64,000 nt of DNA from Terriglobia bacterium (GTDB lineage: Bacteria > Acidobacteriota > Terriglobia > Terriglobales > Acidobacteriaceae). This document shows positions 18,547-27,732 of this stretch, piece by piece; position 1 is the stretch's first letter; every line of letters starts with the position of its first letter. The DNA is taken from positions 1-64,000 of the forward strand of contig JAIQFP010000018.1 of assembly GCA_020073165.1 (NCBI GenBank). Direction: 5' to 3'. Both the position numbers and the translations under genes were made by a program. The notes below the pieces were generated by a model, which saw only the letters and a program-made list of their open reading frames with translations, ran no database searches and was not told where the DNA came from.

Positions 18547-21195
18547 TTACTCACATCGCAATGCGACGGTCGGGTTGACCCGAGCGGCCCGCCGCGCGGG
18601 CACATAACAAGCCGAGAGTGCAGCGATGGCCAGAACAGCGCCCACGCCCACGAAAGTCAGCGGATCCGTCGGTGTGACCTCGAACAGGAGTCCCTGTAGG
18701 ATGCGGGTAAGCCCGACGGCGCCCAGCACCCCGAGGATCAGCCCGACAGTCGTCAGCACTACGCCCTGGCCCAGCACCATGCGCAGGATTTCCCTGGGCC
18801 AGGCGCCGATCGCCATGCGCACGCCGATTTCGTGGGTACGCTGGCTGACAGACAGGGCCATGACCCCGCCGATGCCCGCTGCCGCAATCGCCAGCGCCAG
18901 CAGCGCGAACAGGCCCAGCAGGTTCGCGGTGAGGCGCGGCGCGGCAATCGATTCGGCGCGCACCTGCTCCAGCGATTGCACGCGGGCCGCGGGTTGGTCG
19001 GGATCGATCTCGTAGATATGCTGGATGATCCTGCGGGCGATGCTCATCGGCTCGACCGCGGTCTTGACCACCAGGCTGGCGCCCATAACCGGGCTGTCGT
19101 TGAGTGGAACATAGATCTCATCGCTGGCATCTTTGTCGAGCCCGTACTGCTTGACGTCGCCCACCACCCCCACAATCTGGATCCAGGTCTTGCCCTTGTC
19201 GGTCGAAATGCGCTTGCCGACCGGATCCTGGGTGCCCCAGAAATAATGCGCCGCCGTGCGATTCACGATGGCCACGGGCGGCGTGTCCTGGCGGTCCTGG
19301 TGCGTGAAATCGCGGCCTTCGAGAAGCGGAATGCGCAGGGTCTGGAAATAACCCGGAGTGACCACGCGGAAGTCACCGATGGGCAGCGATGCAGAGTCGC
19401 GGCCTTCGATGGTGAAGTCGTTACTCATCGGGTCCATACCAATCAGGGGAAAGGTCATGCCAGCGGCAGCGGAAAGCACGCCCGGCTGGGTCTGAAGCCT
19501 CTCGAGCAAGGCATTGTAGAAGGCGCGTCGTTTGTCGTCCGTGTTGTACTTGGTGAAGTTTAGGTTCAAGCGCATGGTGAGCACGTTTTCGGGTTCAAAG
19601 CCAGGGTTCACGTGCTGAAGCTTGAGGAAGCTGCGCAGCATCAGGCCGGCACCGATCAGCAACAGGAACGACACTGCGACCTGCGAGATGATGAGAACGC
19701 TGCGCAGACGACGTCGGCCAATGCCAATGGTGGATTGGACGCTGCCTTCCTTGAGGTTGCCGATGTTATGCCCGCGGCTGTCGAGTGCGGCCACCGAACC
19801 CGAAACCAGGCTCACGAGTACGGCAACACCAAGGGTAAACAGGAGCACGGTTCCGTCCAGATGGATTTCGCCGGCCCGCGGAGTAAAGCGAGCGACATAG
19901 GTGACCAGCAGGCTAAGGCCGTTCTGCGCAAAGACCAGGCCTAGAGCAGCGCCTGCCAAGGCGAGCAGAAAGCTCTCTGTCAGCAACTGGCGGAACAAGC
20001 GGTTGCGCCCGGCTCCGAGGGCGGCGCGCACTGCCAGCTCGCGCTCCCGTTTCACCATGCGTGCCAAATTGAGGTTGGTCACGTTGGCGCAGGCAATGAG
20101 CAGCACGAAGCCTGCGGCACCGAGCAACACCAGCATGGTGGTGCGTGCGTTCTGCGTGAGTTGTTCGCGCAGCGATAAGGCCCAGGCCCCAACATCGAAG
20201 CTAGGGGGATAAACGTCCGGATAGGCACGCTGGGCATTCAGGATGATGCTGTTGAGATCGGCGGTCGCCTGGCGGAGGCTCACCCCGGGTTTCATCAAGC
20301 CGAACACACTCATCATGCGGTCGCTGCGGTTGGCCATCATCTGCGGATCGGACCGGAACGGGCAGGCCGTAGTCGGCATGTAAACATCGTTCTGGTCGGG
20401 ATACTGTGGCAGTGGTGGCAGCACTCCGATTACCGTATGCAGGCGATCGTTCATGGTGAAGGTCTTGTTAACAACCGTGGGATCGCCGCCAAAACTGCGG
20501 ATCCAGTATTCGTACGTCAACAGCAGGACCGCAGGTGCGCCCGTCTTCTCGTCATCGGCGCGAAAGGCGCGTCCCAGCAGCGGTTTGACCCCAAAGGCAT
20601 CAAAGAAATTCCAGGAGACGACGCCGGTCATTACCCGCTCGGGTTCCTTGCGCCCGAGCAGGATGAACGCCATCGAGTGGTATTCCACCAAGGCATCAAA
20701 CGAGCGGTTCTGAGCGCGGTAGTCGAGAATTTCTGGCACCGAGAACGACACATCGGGAAAGCCGGCGCGGGGAGCGCCTTGTTTGACCAGCACCATGCGC
20801 TCGCCGTTCTCGTAAGGCAGCGGCTTGAGGAGCACGGCGTTAACCACGCTGAAGATCGCAGAATTGGCCCCGATGCCAAGGGCCAGCGTGAGCACCGCCA
20901 CGGCGGTAAAGCCCGGGTTGCGGCGCAGCATGCGGGCCCCGAAACGGAGGTCCTGAAGAAAAGTTTCCAGCACCGGGAGGCCGCGGCGGTCGCGGTAGCT
21001 TTCCTTGGTGGATTCGATGCCGCCCAGTTTGATGAGGGCGTGGCGGCGAGCCTCTTCCGGAGTCATGCCGGAGCGCAGGTTGTCCTCAATGTGCATCTGC
21101 AGATGACTCTCAATCTCCTCCGCCAGCTCGCGGTCGCGCTGCTCTTTATGGAACAGGCCGCCGAGGCGCAAAAACAGGGCGCGCAGAGTTTTCAT
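18547..21195 (-). CDS. ADOP-family ABC transporter permease (MacB/FtsX duplicated)
   Basis: An 882-residue permease of the acidobacterial duplicated orphan permease type. The cytoplasmic N-terminus (LAEEIESHLQMHIEDNLRSG, MTPEEARRHALIKLGG) is the ADOP hallmark. The first membrane helix (FTAVAVLTLALGIGANSAIF) is followed by a MacB-type periplasmic domain, an FtsX block (LVLLGAAGFVLLIACANVTN with NLARMVKRERELAVRAALGA), a second periplasmic domain and a final FtsX block ending RVNPTVALRCE. No ATPase gene is adjacent, as usual for this family. The start at 21195 overlaps the padR stop as ATGA, so translation is coupled and PadR probably controls it. Confidence 0.92.
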   Translation of the reverse strand: MKTLRALFLRLGGLFHKEQRDRELAEEIESHLQMHIEDNLRSGMTPEEARRHALIKLGGIESTKESYRDRRGLPVLETFLQDLRFGARMLRRNPGFTAVAVLTLALGIGANSAIFSVVNAVLLKPLPYENGERMVLVKQGAPRAGFPDVSFSVPEILDYRAQNRSFDALVEYHSMAFILLGRKEPERVMTGVVSWNFFDAFGVKPLLGRAFRADDEKTGAPAVLLLTYEYWIRSFGGDPTVVNKTFTMNDRLHTVIGVLPPLPQYPDQNDVYMPTTACPFRSDPQMMANRSDRMMSVFGLMKPGVSLRQATADLNSIILNAQRAYPDVYPPSFDVGAWALSLREQLTQNARTTMLVLLGAAGFVLLIACANVTNLNLARMVKRERELAVRAALGAGRNRLFRQLLTESFLLALAGAALGLVFAQNGLSLLVTYVARFTPRAGEIHLDGTVLLFTLGVAVLVSLVSGSVAALDSRGHNIGNLKEGSVQSTIGIGRRRLRSVLIISQVAVSFLLLIGAGLMLRSFLKLQHVNPGFEPENVLTMRLNLNFTKYNTDDKRRAFYNALLERLQTQPGVLSAAAGMTFPLIGMDPMSNDFTIEGRDSASLPIGDFRVVTPGYFQTLRIPLLEGRDFTHQDRQDTPPVAIVNRTAAHYFWGTQDPVGKRISTDKGKTWIQIVGVVGDVKQYGLDKDASDEIYVPLNDSPVMGASLVVKTAVEPMSIARRIIQHIYEIDPDQPAARVQSLEQVRAESIAAPRLTANLLGLFALLALAIAAAGIGGVMALSVSQRTHEIGVRMAIGAWPREILRMVLGQGVVLTTVGLILGVLGAVGLTRILQGLLFEVTPTDPLTFVGVGAVLAIAALSACYVPARRAARVNPTVALRCE

Positions 21196-21533
21196 GACTC
21201 CTCCGAGGGTGCCAGAAAGCGCGCGAGGATGGCAGTGGTCTGTTCCCAATCCTGCGCTTCTTTCTCGAGCTGCTTCCGCCCGGCGCGCGTCAGCTTGTAG
21301 TACTTGGCCTTGCGGTTGTTGTCCGAGACGCCCCACTCGGAGGCGATGTAGCCCTCCTGCTCAAGTTTGAGAAGGGCCGGGTAGAGCGTCCCGTAGTTGA
21401 CCGACAACAGCTCGCCGCTGGTTTGCTCGATGCGGCGCGCGATGCCGTATCCGTGCAGCGAGCCCATAGTTTCGAGAGTCTTCAGCACCATCAGGGCCAG
21501 GGTGCCCTGCCAGACATCGGCTTTGTCGGTCAT
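21192..21533 (-). CDS. PadR-family transcriptional regulator
   Basis: A 113-residue winged-helix repressor. I use ATG 21533 (MTDKADVWQGTLALMVLKTL), seven bases after AGGAG; longer in-frame starts give a non-conserved leader. The family core is clear: SLHGYGIARRIEQTSGELLS, then VNYGTLYPALLKLEQEGYIA (recognition helix and wing), ending in a dimerisation helix (GRKQLEKEAQDWEQTTAILA). In Acidobacteria padR genes typically precede ADOP permeases and respond to small aromatic or toxic compounds, but the ligand is unknown here. Two copies of a candidate operator lie just upstream. Confidence 0.92.
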   Translation of the reverse strand: MTDKADVWQGTLALMVLKTLETMGSLHGYGIARRIEQTSGELLSVNYGTLYPALLKLEQEGYIASEWGVSDNNRKAKYYKLTRAGRKQLEKEAQDWEQTTAILARFLAPSEES

Positions 21534-21541
21534 AAACCCAC

Positions 21542-21594
21542 TCCTATGGGAAAGCCATAGTAAGATGCCACAAGTCCTATGGGAAAGCAATAGG
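21542..21594. promoter_or_regulatory. Tandem candidate PadR operators
   Basis: Two near-identical sites, TCCTATGGGAAAGCCATAG (21542-21560) and TCCTATGGGAAAGCAATAGG (21575-21594), start 33 bp apart, about three helical turns. Each is itself dyadic: CTATGG-N5-CCATAG and CCTAT-N9-ATAGG. The proximal site overlaps the padR ribosome-binding site. Autoregulation of padR and its permease is the likely role. Confidence 0.6.
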
Positions 21595-22184
21595 AAAAAC
21601 GGCAGAGCAGGAGCCAAGAAGCTGAAAGCCGCCGAAGCGGCCCTGGCCCCCTCGCGGTCATCTCCCAGCCGGACTTCAACCTCTGGCAGCTTGTTCTGAC
21701 ATGGAACTTGCGGCAAGTTTTGGCGGAACTTAAGGCGAAAGCCCAGGGACCACAGTCGGATCGCAATGCCCCTTCGAGAATCGCAGAGCTTCCTTGCCCT
21801 TTGTGCCGGAAGCCTTGGCAATTACAGGCCTTTCCATGTGTCGTAATACCTTGGTACCGTCTCTAGTACTTTGGTTATGTGACGGGGCGAAAACTCGAAT
21901 CTGGTGTATAAATACTACATCCGGTTGTATCCCTGTATCTGTCGACCCCAACCCATAGCATCCATCTGCAACTGCCTTTAGGTTACTTTCCAGAAAACCG
22001 GCATAAAACCCTAAAAAACACGGTGTTTCGCCTTGAGCTTGGCAAATTCCCGGTTGATATATGCTCGGGGCACTGAAATTCACTCGAACGCAATTCTGTA
22101 CGAGGAATTTCCTCCCAAGTTCGCCCGACAGGCCGCAAAAAGCGCCTGGGCTGGGCCTGATTCTGTGGAAAGGGCAAATGGACT
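21595..22184. other. 590-bp gene-free divergent spacer before the pilus operon
   Basis: The stretch has no convincing gene: a 117-codon minus-strand frame at 21730-22083 lacks a ribosome-binding site, recognisable domain or codon bias. The right half (about 21880-22080) is AT-richer than the surroundings and should hold the promoter and a ~110-base leader of the HTH-pilMNOPQ operon. I looked for a cyclic-di-GMP riboswitch and did not find its conserved core. Confidence 0.5.
22033..22062 (+). promoter_or_regulatory. Weak sigma-70-like promoter candidate for the pil operon
   Basis: TTGAGC (22033-22038), 17 bases, then GATATA (22056-22061). Transcription would start near 22068, leaving a leader of about 115 bases. 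The match is partial. Confidence 0.3.
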
Positions 22185-22418
22185 ATGGCCGACTCGCGAG
22201 AAGTGATGAACATCCGCCAGGCGTCGCAGTACCTGGGAGTGAGTCCGGACACGCTGTACAAGTACGTGGGTGAGCAAAAGATACCCGCCTTCAAACTGGG
22301 CAACCGCTGGCGCTTCAAGAAGTCGAGGCTGGACCAGTGGATGGAAGAGAAGTCGAGCCAGATGGAGGCGAAAAGCAAGAAGAAACCGAAGGCGGCCGCC
22401 AAGGCTGCCGGAGAGTAA
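22185..22418 (+). CDS. Small excisionase/MerR-type helix-turn-helix protein
   Basis: A 77-residue protein whose residues 6-55 form the HTH_17/excisionase fold: VMNIRQASQYLGVSPDTLYK, then the short wing VGEQKIPAFKLGNRWRFKKS. The C-terminal 20 residues are almost only Lys, Ala, Glu and Ser, possibly a disordered DNA- or RNA-contacting tail. It is separated from pilM by only 10 bases, so it belongs to the pilMNOPQ transcript. A regulator of pilus genes or an architectural DNA-binding protein is possible; nothing in the sequence proves a target. Confidence 0.85.
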   Translation: MADSREVMNIRQASQYLGVSPDTLYKYVGEQKIPAFKLGNRWRFKKSRLDQWMEEKSSQMEAKSKKKPKAAAKAAGE

Positions 22419-22428
22419 AGGCGGGCAC

Positions 22429-23484
22429 ATGTTTGGATTCGGATCGAAGACGATAGTAGGTCTGGATGTGGGCTCCTCGAGCATCAAGGCAGTGGAGTTG
22501 AAGCGGGGGCGGGCGGGCATCGAAGTCGCCCACCTCGGGTTGGAACCACTGGCTCCGGATATCGTGGTTGACTCCATGATCGTGGACTCGGGCACGGTGT
22601 CGAGCGCGATTTCGAAGCTGTTCACCGAAAACCAGATCAAGTCGACCAAGGTGGCAACTGCGGTCAGCGGCCACTCGGTGATCGTGAAAAAGATTTCGCT
22701 GCCCTCGATGAGTGACCAGGAACTGGCGGAGACGATCCAGAAGGAAGCCGCGCAGCACATTCCCTTCGATCTCGCCGATGTGAACCTCGACTACCAGATC
22801 CTTTCCGAGGACGCCAGCAGCCCGCAGATGGACGTGCTCCTGGTGGCTGTCAAGAAGGACAAGATCCTCAACTACACCAACGTACTCTCGATGGCAGGGA
22901 AGACTCCGGCTATCGTGGACATCGATGCCCTGGCCTTGCAGAACTGCTACGAGTTCAATTACGAGCCGGCGCCGGGCCAGGTGGTGGCACTTTTGAATCT
23001 GGGCGCCAGCGTGATGAACATCAACATTGTGAAAGGCACGACGCCCCTGTTCCCGCGCGACGTCAGCGTGGGCGGGCACCAGTATACGGACTCGCTGCAG
23101 AAGGAACTGGACCTGAGCTTTGACGACGCTGAGTCGCTAAAGCTGGGCAACAAGGTGGGGACGGTGAGTGAAGACGCCAAGACCCCCATCCTGCAGCAGG
23201 TGACTGAAATCATCGTGCTGGAAATCCAGAAGACGTTCGACTTCTTTCGCGCCAGCGCGGCGGGAGAGCACATCGAGAAGATTTACCTGGCGGGCGGGTC
23301 GTCGAAGGTTCCCGGGCTGGTGGATGCCCTGCGCCAGGAATTCTCGCTGCCGGTGGAGATTTTCAATCCGTTCCAGAAGATCGCGCCTCCGGCGGACGGT
23401 GTGGGAGCAGAACTGATCGAGCAGAACGCCGGCCAGATGGCAGTTGCGGTGGGTTTGGCCTTAAGGAGTTTTGAAGACCTATGA
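22429..23484 (+). CDS. pilM: Type IV pilus inner-membrane platform protein PilM
   Basis: A 351-residue actin-like cytoplasmic protein that binds ATP and the N-terminus of PilN. The start is ATG 22429 (MFGFGSKTIVGLDVGSSSIK), which gives the classic PilM opening; a longer frame overlapping the HTH gene is spurious. Phosphate-binding loops DVGSSSIKAVEL and NLGASVMNINIVKG, and the adenosine motif IYLAGGSSKVPGL, are all present. It overlaps pilN by four bases (ATGA). Together pilMNOP form the alignment complex that connects the cytoplasmic motor with the outer-membrane secretin. Confidence 0.95.
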   Translation: MFGFGSKTIVGLDVGSSSIKAVELKRGRAGIEVAHLGLEPLAPDIVVDSMIVDSGTVSSAISKLFTENQIKSTKVATAVSGHSVIVKKISLPSMSDQELAETIQKEAAQHIPFDLADVNLDYQILSEDASSPQMDVLLVAVKKDKILNYTNVLSMAGKTPAIVDIDALALQNCYEFNYEPAPGQVVALLNLGASVMNINIVKGTTPLFPRDVSVGGHQYTDSLQKELDLSFDDAESLKLGNKVGTVSEDAKTPILQQVTEIIVLEIQKTFDFFRASAAGEHIEKIYLAGGSSKVPGLVDALRQEFSLPVEIFNPFQKIAPPADGVGAELIEQNAGQMAVAVGLALRSFEDL

Positions 23485-24086
23485 TCCGAATCAATCTGCT
23501 GGGAGCACCAAGACCGAAGAACAAACGGGGCAGCGCGGCGGCGTCGGCGGCGGTCGTGATGGAAGTGGGCGATGCCGGCTCACCGAAGATGAAGGTGCTG
23601 GTGGTGGTTGCCGTGGTGGCGGTTTTCAACCTCGGCTACTGGTACCGCCTGGACAAGGTGCACAAGGACATCGCGGTCAAGGTGCAGCAGGCGGAGCAAA
23701 AGAACCGGGAACTGGCCGACGTCAAGGCCCGCTACCTGGAGCGGCAGAAGCAGGCCGACAGCTACAAGCGCCGGGTGGATGTCATCGATCAGTTGCGGGC
23801 GGCGCAGTCTGGGCCGGTGAACCTGCTGAATATGATCGGCGACACGGTGAACGGAACCGAGGCAGTGTGGCTCAACACCATGAAGGACGAGGGCCAGAGT
23901 GTGGATATCCAGGGGATGGCGCTGAGTGCGGACGCGGTCGCCAACCTGATCGAGAATTTGCAGAAGACCGGCTATTTCCGCAACATCGAGATCAAAGAGA
24001 CCTACCAGGACACCTCGTTCAAGGACATGCAGGCGTTTCAGTTCACCTTGACCTGCGAAAAAGGCGGGGACAAGGGCAAGTCGTAA
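23481..24086 (+). CDS. pilN: Type IV pilus alignment protein PilN
   Basis: A 201-residue bitopic protein. Its cytoplasmic tip MIRINLLGAPRPKNKRG carries the INLL motif that docks into PilM. A single membrane helix (KVLVVVAVVAVFNLGYWYRL) follows at about residue 37, then a coiled coil and a ferredoxin-like periplasmic domain (WLNTMKDEGQSVDIQGMALS). The start overlaps the pilM stop. Confidence 0.93.
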   Translation: MIRINLLGAPRPKNKRGSAAASAAVVMEVGDAGSPKMKVLVVVAVVAVFNLGYWYRLDKVHKDIAVKVQQAEQKNRELADVKARYLERQKQADSYKRRVDVIDQLRAAQSGPVNLLNMIGDTVNGTEAVWLNTMKDEGQSVDIQGMALSADAVANLIENLQKTGYFRNIEIKETYQDTSFKDMQAFQFTLTCEKGGDKGKS

Positions 24087-24099
24087 GGGACGGGACACT

Positions 24100-24744
24100 A
24101 TGGCGAACTTCGGTGAAATGTCGGGTGTGAAGCAATGGGCGGTCCTGTTGGCGGGAGCAGCGCTGATCAGCGGAGCGTTGTACTTCACGCTGTTCAAGAC
24201 GCAGCGCGAAGCCAACGCGACGGCACAGCACAACCTGGAAGTCAAGCTGCACGAGAACGCAGAACTGGAAGCCTACAAGCCCAAACTGGCGGAGATTGAG
24301 CGCCAGCTGGCCAGCCTGAAGCAGCAACTGGAAATCGAGCGCAAGATCGTGCCGGACGAGAAGGAAGTCGATGGCTTCATGAAGATGATGGACGCGGAAG
24401 CCATGAAGGCCGGCATCGAACTGCGGCGCTACACCTCCAAGCCGGTCAGCGTGCGCGACTTCTACAGTGAGCTGCCCTTCGAGATGGAGTTGGATGGTCC
24501 CTACTACTCAATGCTGAACTTCTTCGACCGCGTGGGCAAGCTGGAGCGGATCGTCAACGTATCGGGGCTTCAGGTAGCGACTACTAAGAAGCCTTCGGAA
24601 GCCAAAGCCAAACACAGCTACCAGTATGCGCCGAATGAGAGCGTGGTAGCGACGTGCATGGCGACCACCTTCTTCAGCCATGACATGGAAGTGCCGGCCA
24701 GTGCACCGGCGCGGCCTGGCCAGCCCAAGCCGGCCAAGAGGTAA
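24100..24744 (+). CDS. pilO: Type IV pilus alignment protein PilO
   Basis: A 214-residue partner of PilN with the same topology: one membrane helix (WAVLLAGAALISGALYFTLF, about residues 11-30), a coiled coil (LAEIERQLASLKQQLEIERK) and a periplasmic ferredoxin-like domain (FYSELPFEMELDGPYYSMLN). The Pro/Ala-rich tail is short. It begins 13 bases after pilN. Confidence 0.93.
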   Translation: MANFGEMSGVKQWAVLLAGAALISGALYFTLFKTQREANATAQHNLEVKLHENAELEAYKPKLAEIERQLASLKQQLEIERKIVPDEKEVDGFMKMMDAEAMKAGIELRRYTSKPVSVRDFYSELPFEMELDGPYYSMLNFFDRVGKLERIVNVSGLQVATTKKPSEAKAKHSYQYAPNESVVATCMATTFFSHDMEVPASAPARPGQPKPAKR

Positions 24745-24756
24745 CAAGGGAAACCT

Positions 24757-25527
24757 ATGAAGCTGACGACTGGAATTCTGATATTGGGGATGGCAGCCGG
24801 AACTGCCTGGGCGCAGAACCCGGACGTCATCGAAAACACGCGCAACACCATGAACGCAGTGGTGCAGAAGAAGGCGATCGACTCGAACGCCGCTCTGGCT
24901 GCTTCGCAGGGACCGGCGGCGAAACCGCCCGCGCCCGCCAGCAGCAAAGCGGCGACAGCGGCCCATGCCAAACCGGCTTCCTCGAGCGCGAGCAGCACGA
25001 CCGCAGCCAAGCCGGTGGGGTCTGCGAAGACCGCCAGCAAGCCAAAGGTTGCGGTGACGCCGCACGTGGCCATCAAGGCCAAGACCGCCAGCAAGCCGGC
25101 CGCGACCAAGGCCAAGGCGGCCAAGCCGGCGAAGCCCCAGCCGCCGGTGGCCGTGGCGGACAAGGAAAATCCAGAGGCCAAGAAGGAATCGTCGAAGGTG
25201 ATCAACCTGACGGGGCGGCGGGATCCATTCGTCAGCCCAGTTGTCAACCGCACCATGGTGGGCTCGGGCTGCAGCACGGGCAAGAAGTGCCTGGCGGTGG
25301 ACCAGATCAACCTGAAGGGTGTGGTGAAAGCCGAGGCCGGGATGATCGCCGTGGTGGTGAACGCCATGAACAAGGCGTACTTCTTGCGGGAAAACGATCC
25401 GGTGTTCAACGGCTACGTGGTGAAGATCACGGGAGACTCGATCATTTTCAAAGAGACCATCCCGGACAAACTGGGCAAGCCGTTTACCCGGGAAGTGACC
25501 AAGAGGATTACGACGCCGGCGGTCTAA
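24757..25527 (+). CDS. pilP: Type IV pilus assembly lipoprotein-like PilP
   Basis: 256 residues. The N-terminus is a Sec signal (MKLTTGILILGMAAGTAWAQ) without an evident lipobox Cys, unlike proteobacterial PilP. Residues about 40-145 are a low-complexity Lys/Ala/Pro/Ser linker, long enough to span the periplasm. The C-terminal beta-domain (NLTGRRDPFVSPVV, then GVVKAEAGMIAVVVNAMNKA) is the PilP homology region that contacts PilQ. It contains Cys-x6-Cys (GCSTGKKC), possibly a disulfide. Assignment rests on order and on the RRDPF motif. Confidence 0.82.
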   Translation: MKLTTGILILGMAAGTAWAQNPDVIENTRNTMNAVVQKKAIDSNAALAASQGPAAKPPAPASSKAATAAHAKPASSSASSTTAAKPVGSAKTASKPKVAVTPHVAIKAKTASKPAATKAKAAKPAKPQPPVAVADKENPEAKKESSKVINLTGRRDPFVSPVVNRTMVGSGCSTGKKCLAVDQINLKGVVKAEAGMIAVVVNAMNKAYFLRENDPVFNGYVVKITGDSIIFKETIPDKLGKPFTREVTKRITTPAV

Positions 25528-25626
25528 GGTCCGGCGGCAGGAGGCCGGCGAATGCCGGCAGGCAAGAAGAATTTTGGGAGAGAGTTCACGGGGCGAGCCG
25601 AGCGCAAGCCCGTGGGGAGAAGCGAA

Positions 25627-27711
25627 ATGCGAAAGCAACTGCTGGGTGTTTTCCTACCGCTGCTGGTCGTGGCACTGATGGCAGCGGCTGAGACGCAGGG
25701 CACGGGCACTGAGGCCAACCCGCACGCCGCGCTGCAGAAAGTCAGCGTGGTGCGCGGCCAGGACGGAATCAGCGTGGAGATCACGGCACGCGGGCAACTG
25801 ACCCCGCAGCTGAGCACGCTGAACCGCCCGGAGCGTGTCGTGCTCGACCTGCCCAACACGGTGATGGCGACAGCACAGAGCCGCATCAGCGTGGATGGCG
25901 ATGGCGTCAAGGGCGTGCGTGTCGGCATGGACGGCCAGAAGCCACCGACGACGCGCGTGGTGATCGACCTGGAGCGGGCGTGCCGCTACGAGTTGGTGCC
26001 CGGCAGCGACCACAAGCTGGTTCTGAAGCTGCACCCAGCGTCGGCCCAGGCAGCCAGAAAGCCTGCGGCAAGCACGGCCCCTCTGGTGGTGAAGAAGGAA
26101 GTGGCTGCCAGCAAGCCGGCCGTAGTTGCGGCCCCGGCGCTGGTGCTGCCAGCGGCGGAGAACAAGCCGGCTGCGTCCTCTTCCTCGGCGACCGACTATG
26201 TGTTTGTTGAGCCTTCCTACAAGGCCAAGGACGCGCCCGCGGCCGCAGAAAGCAAGCCGGCCGTGACCGCCGCACCGGAACGGGCCACGGAAGCCGCTGC
26301 CAAGTTCTCGGAGAAACCCGAGGGCAGCCTGCTGCCCACGCCCAGCGCCTCCATGCAGGCGGAAGCGGCGGCGCCCCAACCCGCGGTGAACATGGCGGCT
26401 GAGCAGAAAGCGCAGATGGAGCAGCATCACGCGACGACCGGCCCCAAGTACACCGGCGAGCCCATCTCGGTGAACCTGAAAGACGTGGATCTGAAGGATT
26501 TCTTCCGGCTGGTCCACGAAATCAGCGGACTCAACGTGGTGCTGGATCCCAATGTCAAGGGCATGCTGACCATCGTGCTGGATGACGTGCCGTGGGACCA
26601 GGCGCTGGACATCGTTCTCAAGAACAACGGGCTGGCGCGGCAGCTGGATGGCAACGTGTTGCGCATCGCGACCATGGATACCCTGCGCAAAGAAGCCGAA
26701 GCGCGCCGGGCACAGCAGGAAGCCGAGGCTCTGGCCGTGGACAAAGTCACGGTCACTCGTTTCCTGAGCTATGCGCACTCCAAAGACGTCGTGCCTACGA
26801 TCAAGAAGTTCCTTACGCAGCGCGGCGATGTAATCTCCGATGATCGCACCAATGCGCTGATCATCTCCGACATCCCCAATGTGATGCCGGCAGTGGATCG
26901 GTTGCTGACCCAGCTCGACCGCAAGACGCAGGAAGTGGAAATCGAAGCCCGGGTGGTGGCGGCGACGCGCAGCTTCGCGCGCGACATCGGCACCCAGCTC
27001 GGCTTCGGTTGGGGCAACGGACACGATGCGGTGGGCGGCGCATCCAGCGTCGGCACCACGCCGACCCAGGTCAACGGACTGACCCCCGGCTACATCACGG
27101 TTGGCGGGTCGGGGTCTGCTGCCGGTACGCAGATTCCGCTGTTCTCCAACCTGCCGGTCACCAGTCCGACCAGCGGCCTGACCTTTATCAGCGCCAGCAA
27201 CAATGCCCGCATCGACTTCATCCTGACTCTGGCGGAGTCGCGCGGCTTGCTCAAAATCCTTTCCCGTCCGCGGGTGGTCACGCAGAACAACATCCAGGCT
27301 CTGGTTCGCCAGGGCGTACGCGTGCCCATCGTGACCCAGGCGCAGTTAGGCGGTCCGCCGACAGTGAGCTACGTGGATGCTTTCCTGCGGCTGACTGTGA
27401 TTCCGCAGATCACCTCGGAAGGCACCATCTTCCTGAACGTGGACGTAGAGAACACCACGCCTGACTTCGGGCGCACGGTGCAGGGCAACCCCACGCTGAT
27501 CACGCAGCAGGCCACCACCCAGGTGCTGGTCACCGACGGCGGTACGGTTGTGATCGGTGGCGTGATCCAGACCCAGAACTCGATCAACGTTCTGCAGGTG
27601 CCGCTGCTGGGTGACATCCCGGTGTTCGGCAACCTGTTCAAGCGGCGCACGGTCAACACCTCCAACCAGGAGCTGATCTTCTTCATCACGCCGCGCATCA
27701 TTCAGACATAG
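25627..27711 (+). CDS. pilQ: Type IV pilus outer-membrane secretin PilQ
   Basis: 694 residues from ATG 25627, preceded by GGGGAG; an in-frame start 75 bases upstream would put a charged leader before the signal peptide (QLLGVFLPLLVVALMAAAET). An AMIN domain (VEITARGQLTPQLSTLNRPE, about 40-120) anchors it to peptidoglycan. A disordered Ala/Pro/Lys linker follows, then the secretin N0 (SVNLKDVDLKDFFRLVHEIS) and N1 domains, and the secretin barrel with LKILSRPRVVTQNNIQALV and a C-terminal VPLLGDIPVFGNLFKRR. It forms the pore through which pili pass. Last gene of the operon; a strong terminator follows. Confidence 0.95.
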   Translation: MRKQLLGVFLPLLVVALMAAAETQGTGTEANPHAALQKVSVVRGQDGISVEITARGQLTPQLSTLNRPERVVLDLPNTVMATAQSRISVDGDGVKGVRVGMDGQKPPTTRVVIDLERACRYELVPGSDHKLVLKLHPASAQAARKPAASTAPLVVKKEVAASKPAVVAAPALVLPAAENKPAASSSSATDYVFVEPSYKAKDAPAAAESKPAVTAAPERATEAAAKFSEKPEGSLLPTPSASMQAEAAAPQPAVNMAAEQKAQMEQHHATTGPKYTGEPISVNLKDVDLKDFFRLVHEISGLNVVLDPNVKGMLTIVLDDVPWDQALDIVLKNNGLARQLDGNVLRIATMDTLRKEAEARRAQQEAEALAVDKVTVTRFLSYAHSKDVVPTIKKFLTQRGDVISDDRTNALIISDIPNVMPAVDRLLTQLDRKTQEVEIEARVVAATRSFARDIGTQLGFGWGNGHDAVGGASSVGTTPTQVNGLTPGYITVGGSGSAAGTQIPLFSNLPVTSPTSGLTFISASNNARIDFILTLAESRGLLKILSRPRVVTQNNIQALVRQGVRVPIVTQAQLGGPPTVSYVDAFLRLTVIPQITSEGTIFLNVDVENTTPDFGRTVQGNPTLITQQATTQVLVTDGGTVVIGGVIQTQNSINVLQVPLLGDIPVFGNLFKRRTVNTSNQELIFFITPRIIQT

Positions 27712-27732
27712 CACGAGGTAGCAGTACAGCAA

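Noticed and set aside
21730-22083. 117-codon minus-strand frame in the spacer before the pil operon
   Set aside because: No ribosome-binding site, no homology pattern, and composition typical of a non-coding spacer.
21880-22180. Cyclic-di-GMP riboswitch ahead of the pil operon
   Set aside because: Neither the CACGCACAGGGCAAACC core nor a matching P3 helix could be found.
22270-23484. A longer PilM start overlapping the HTH gene
   Set aside because: The extra residues come from the shifted frame of the HTH gene; the conserved opening starts at 22429.
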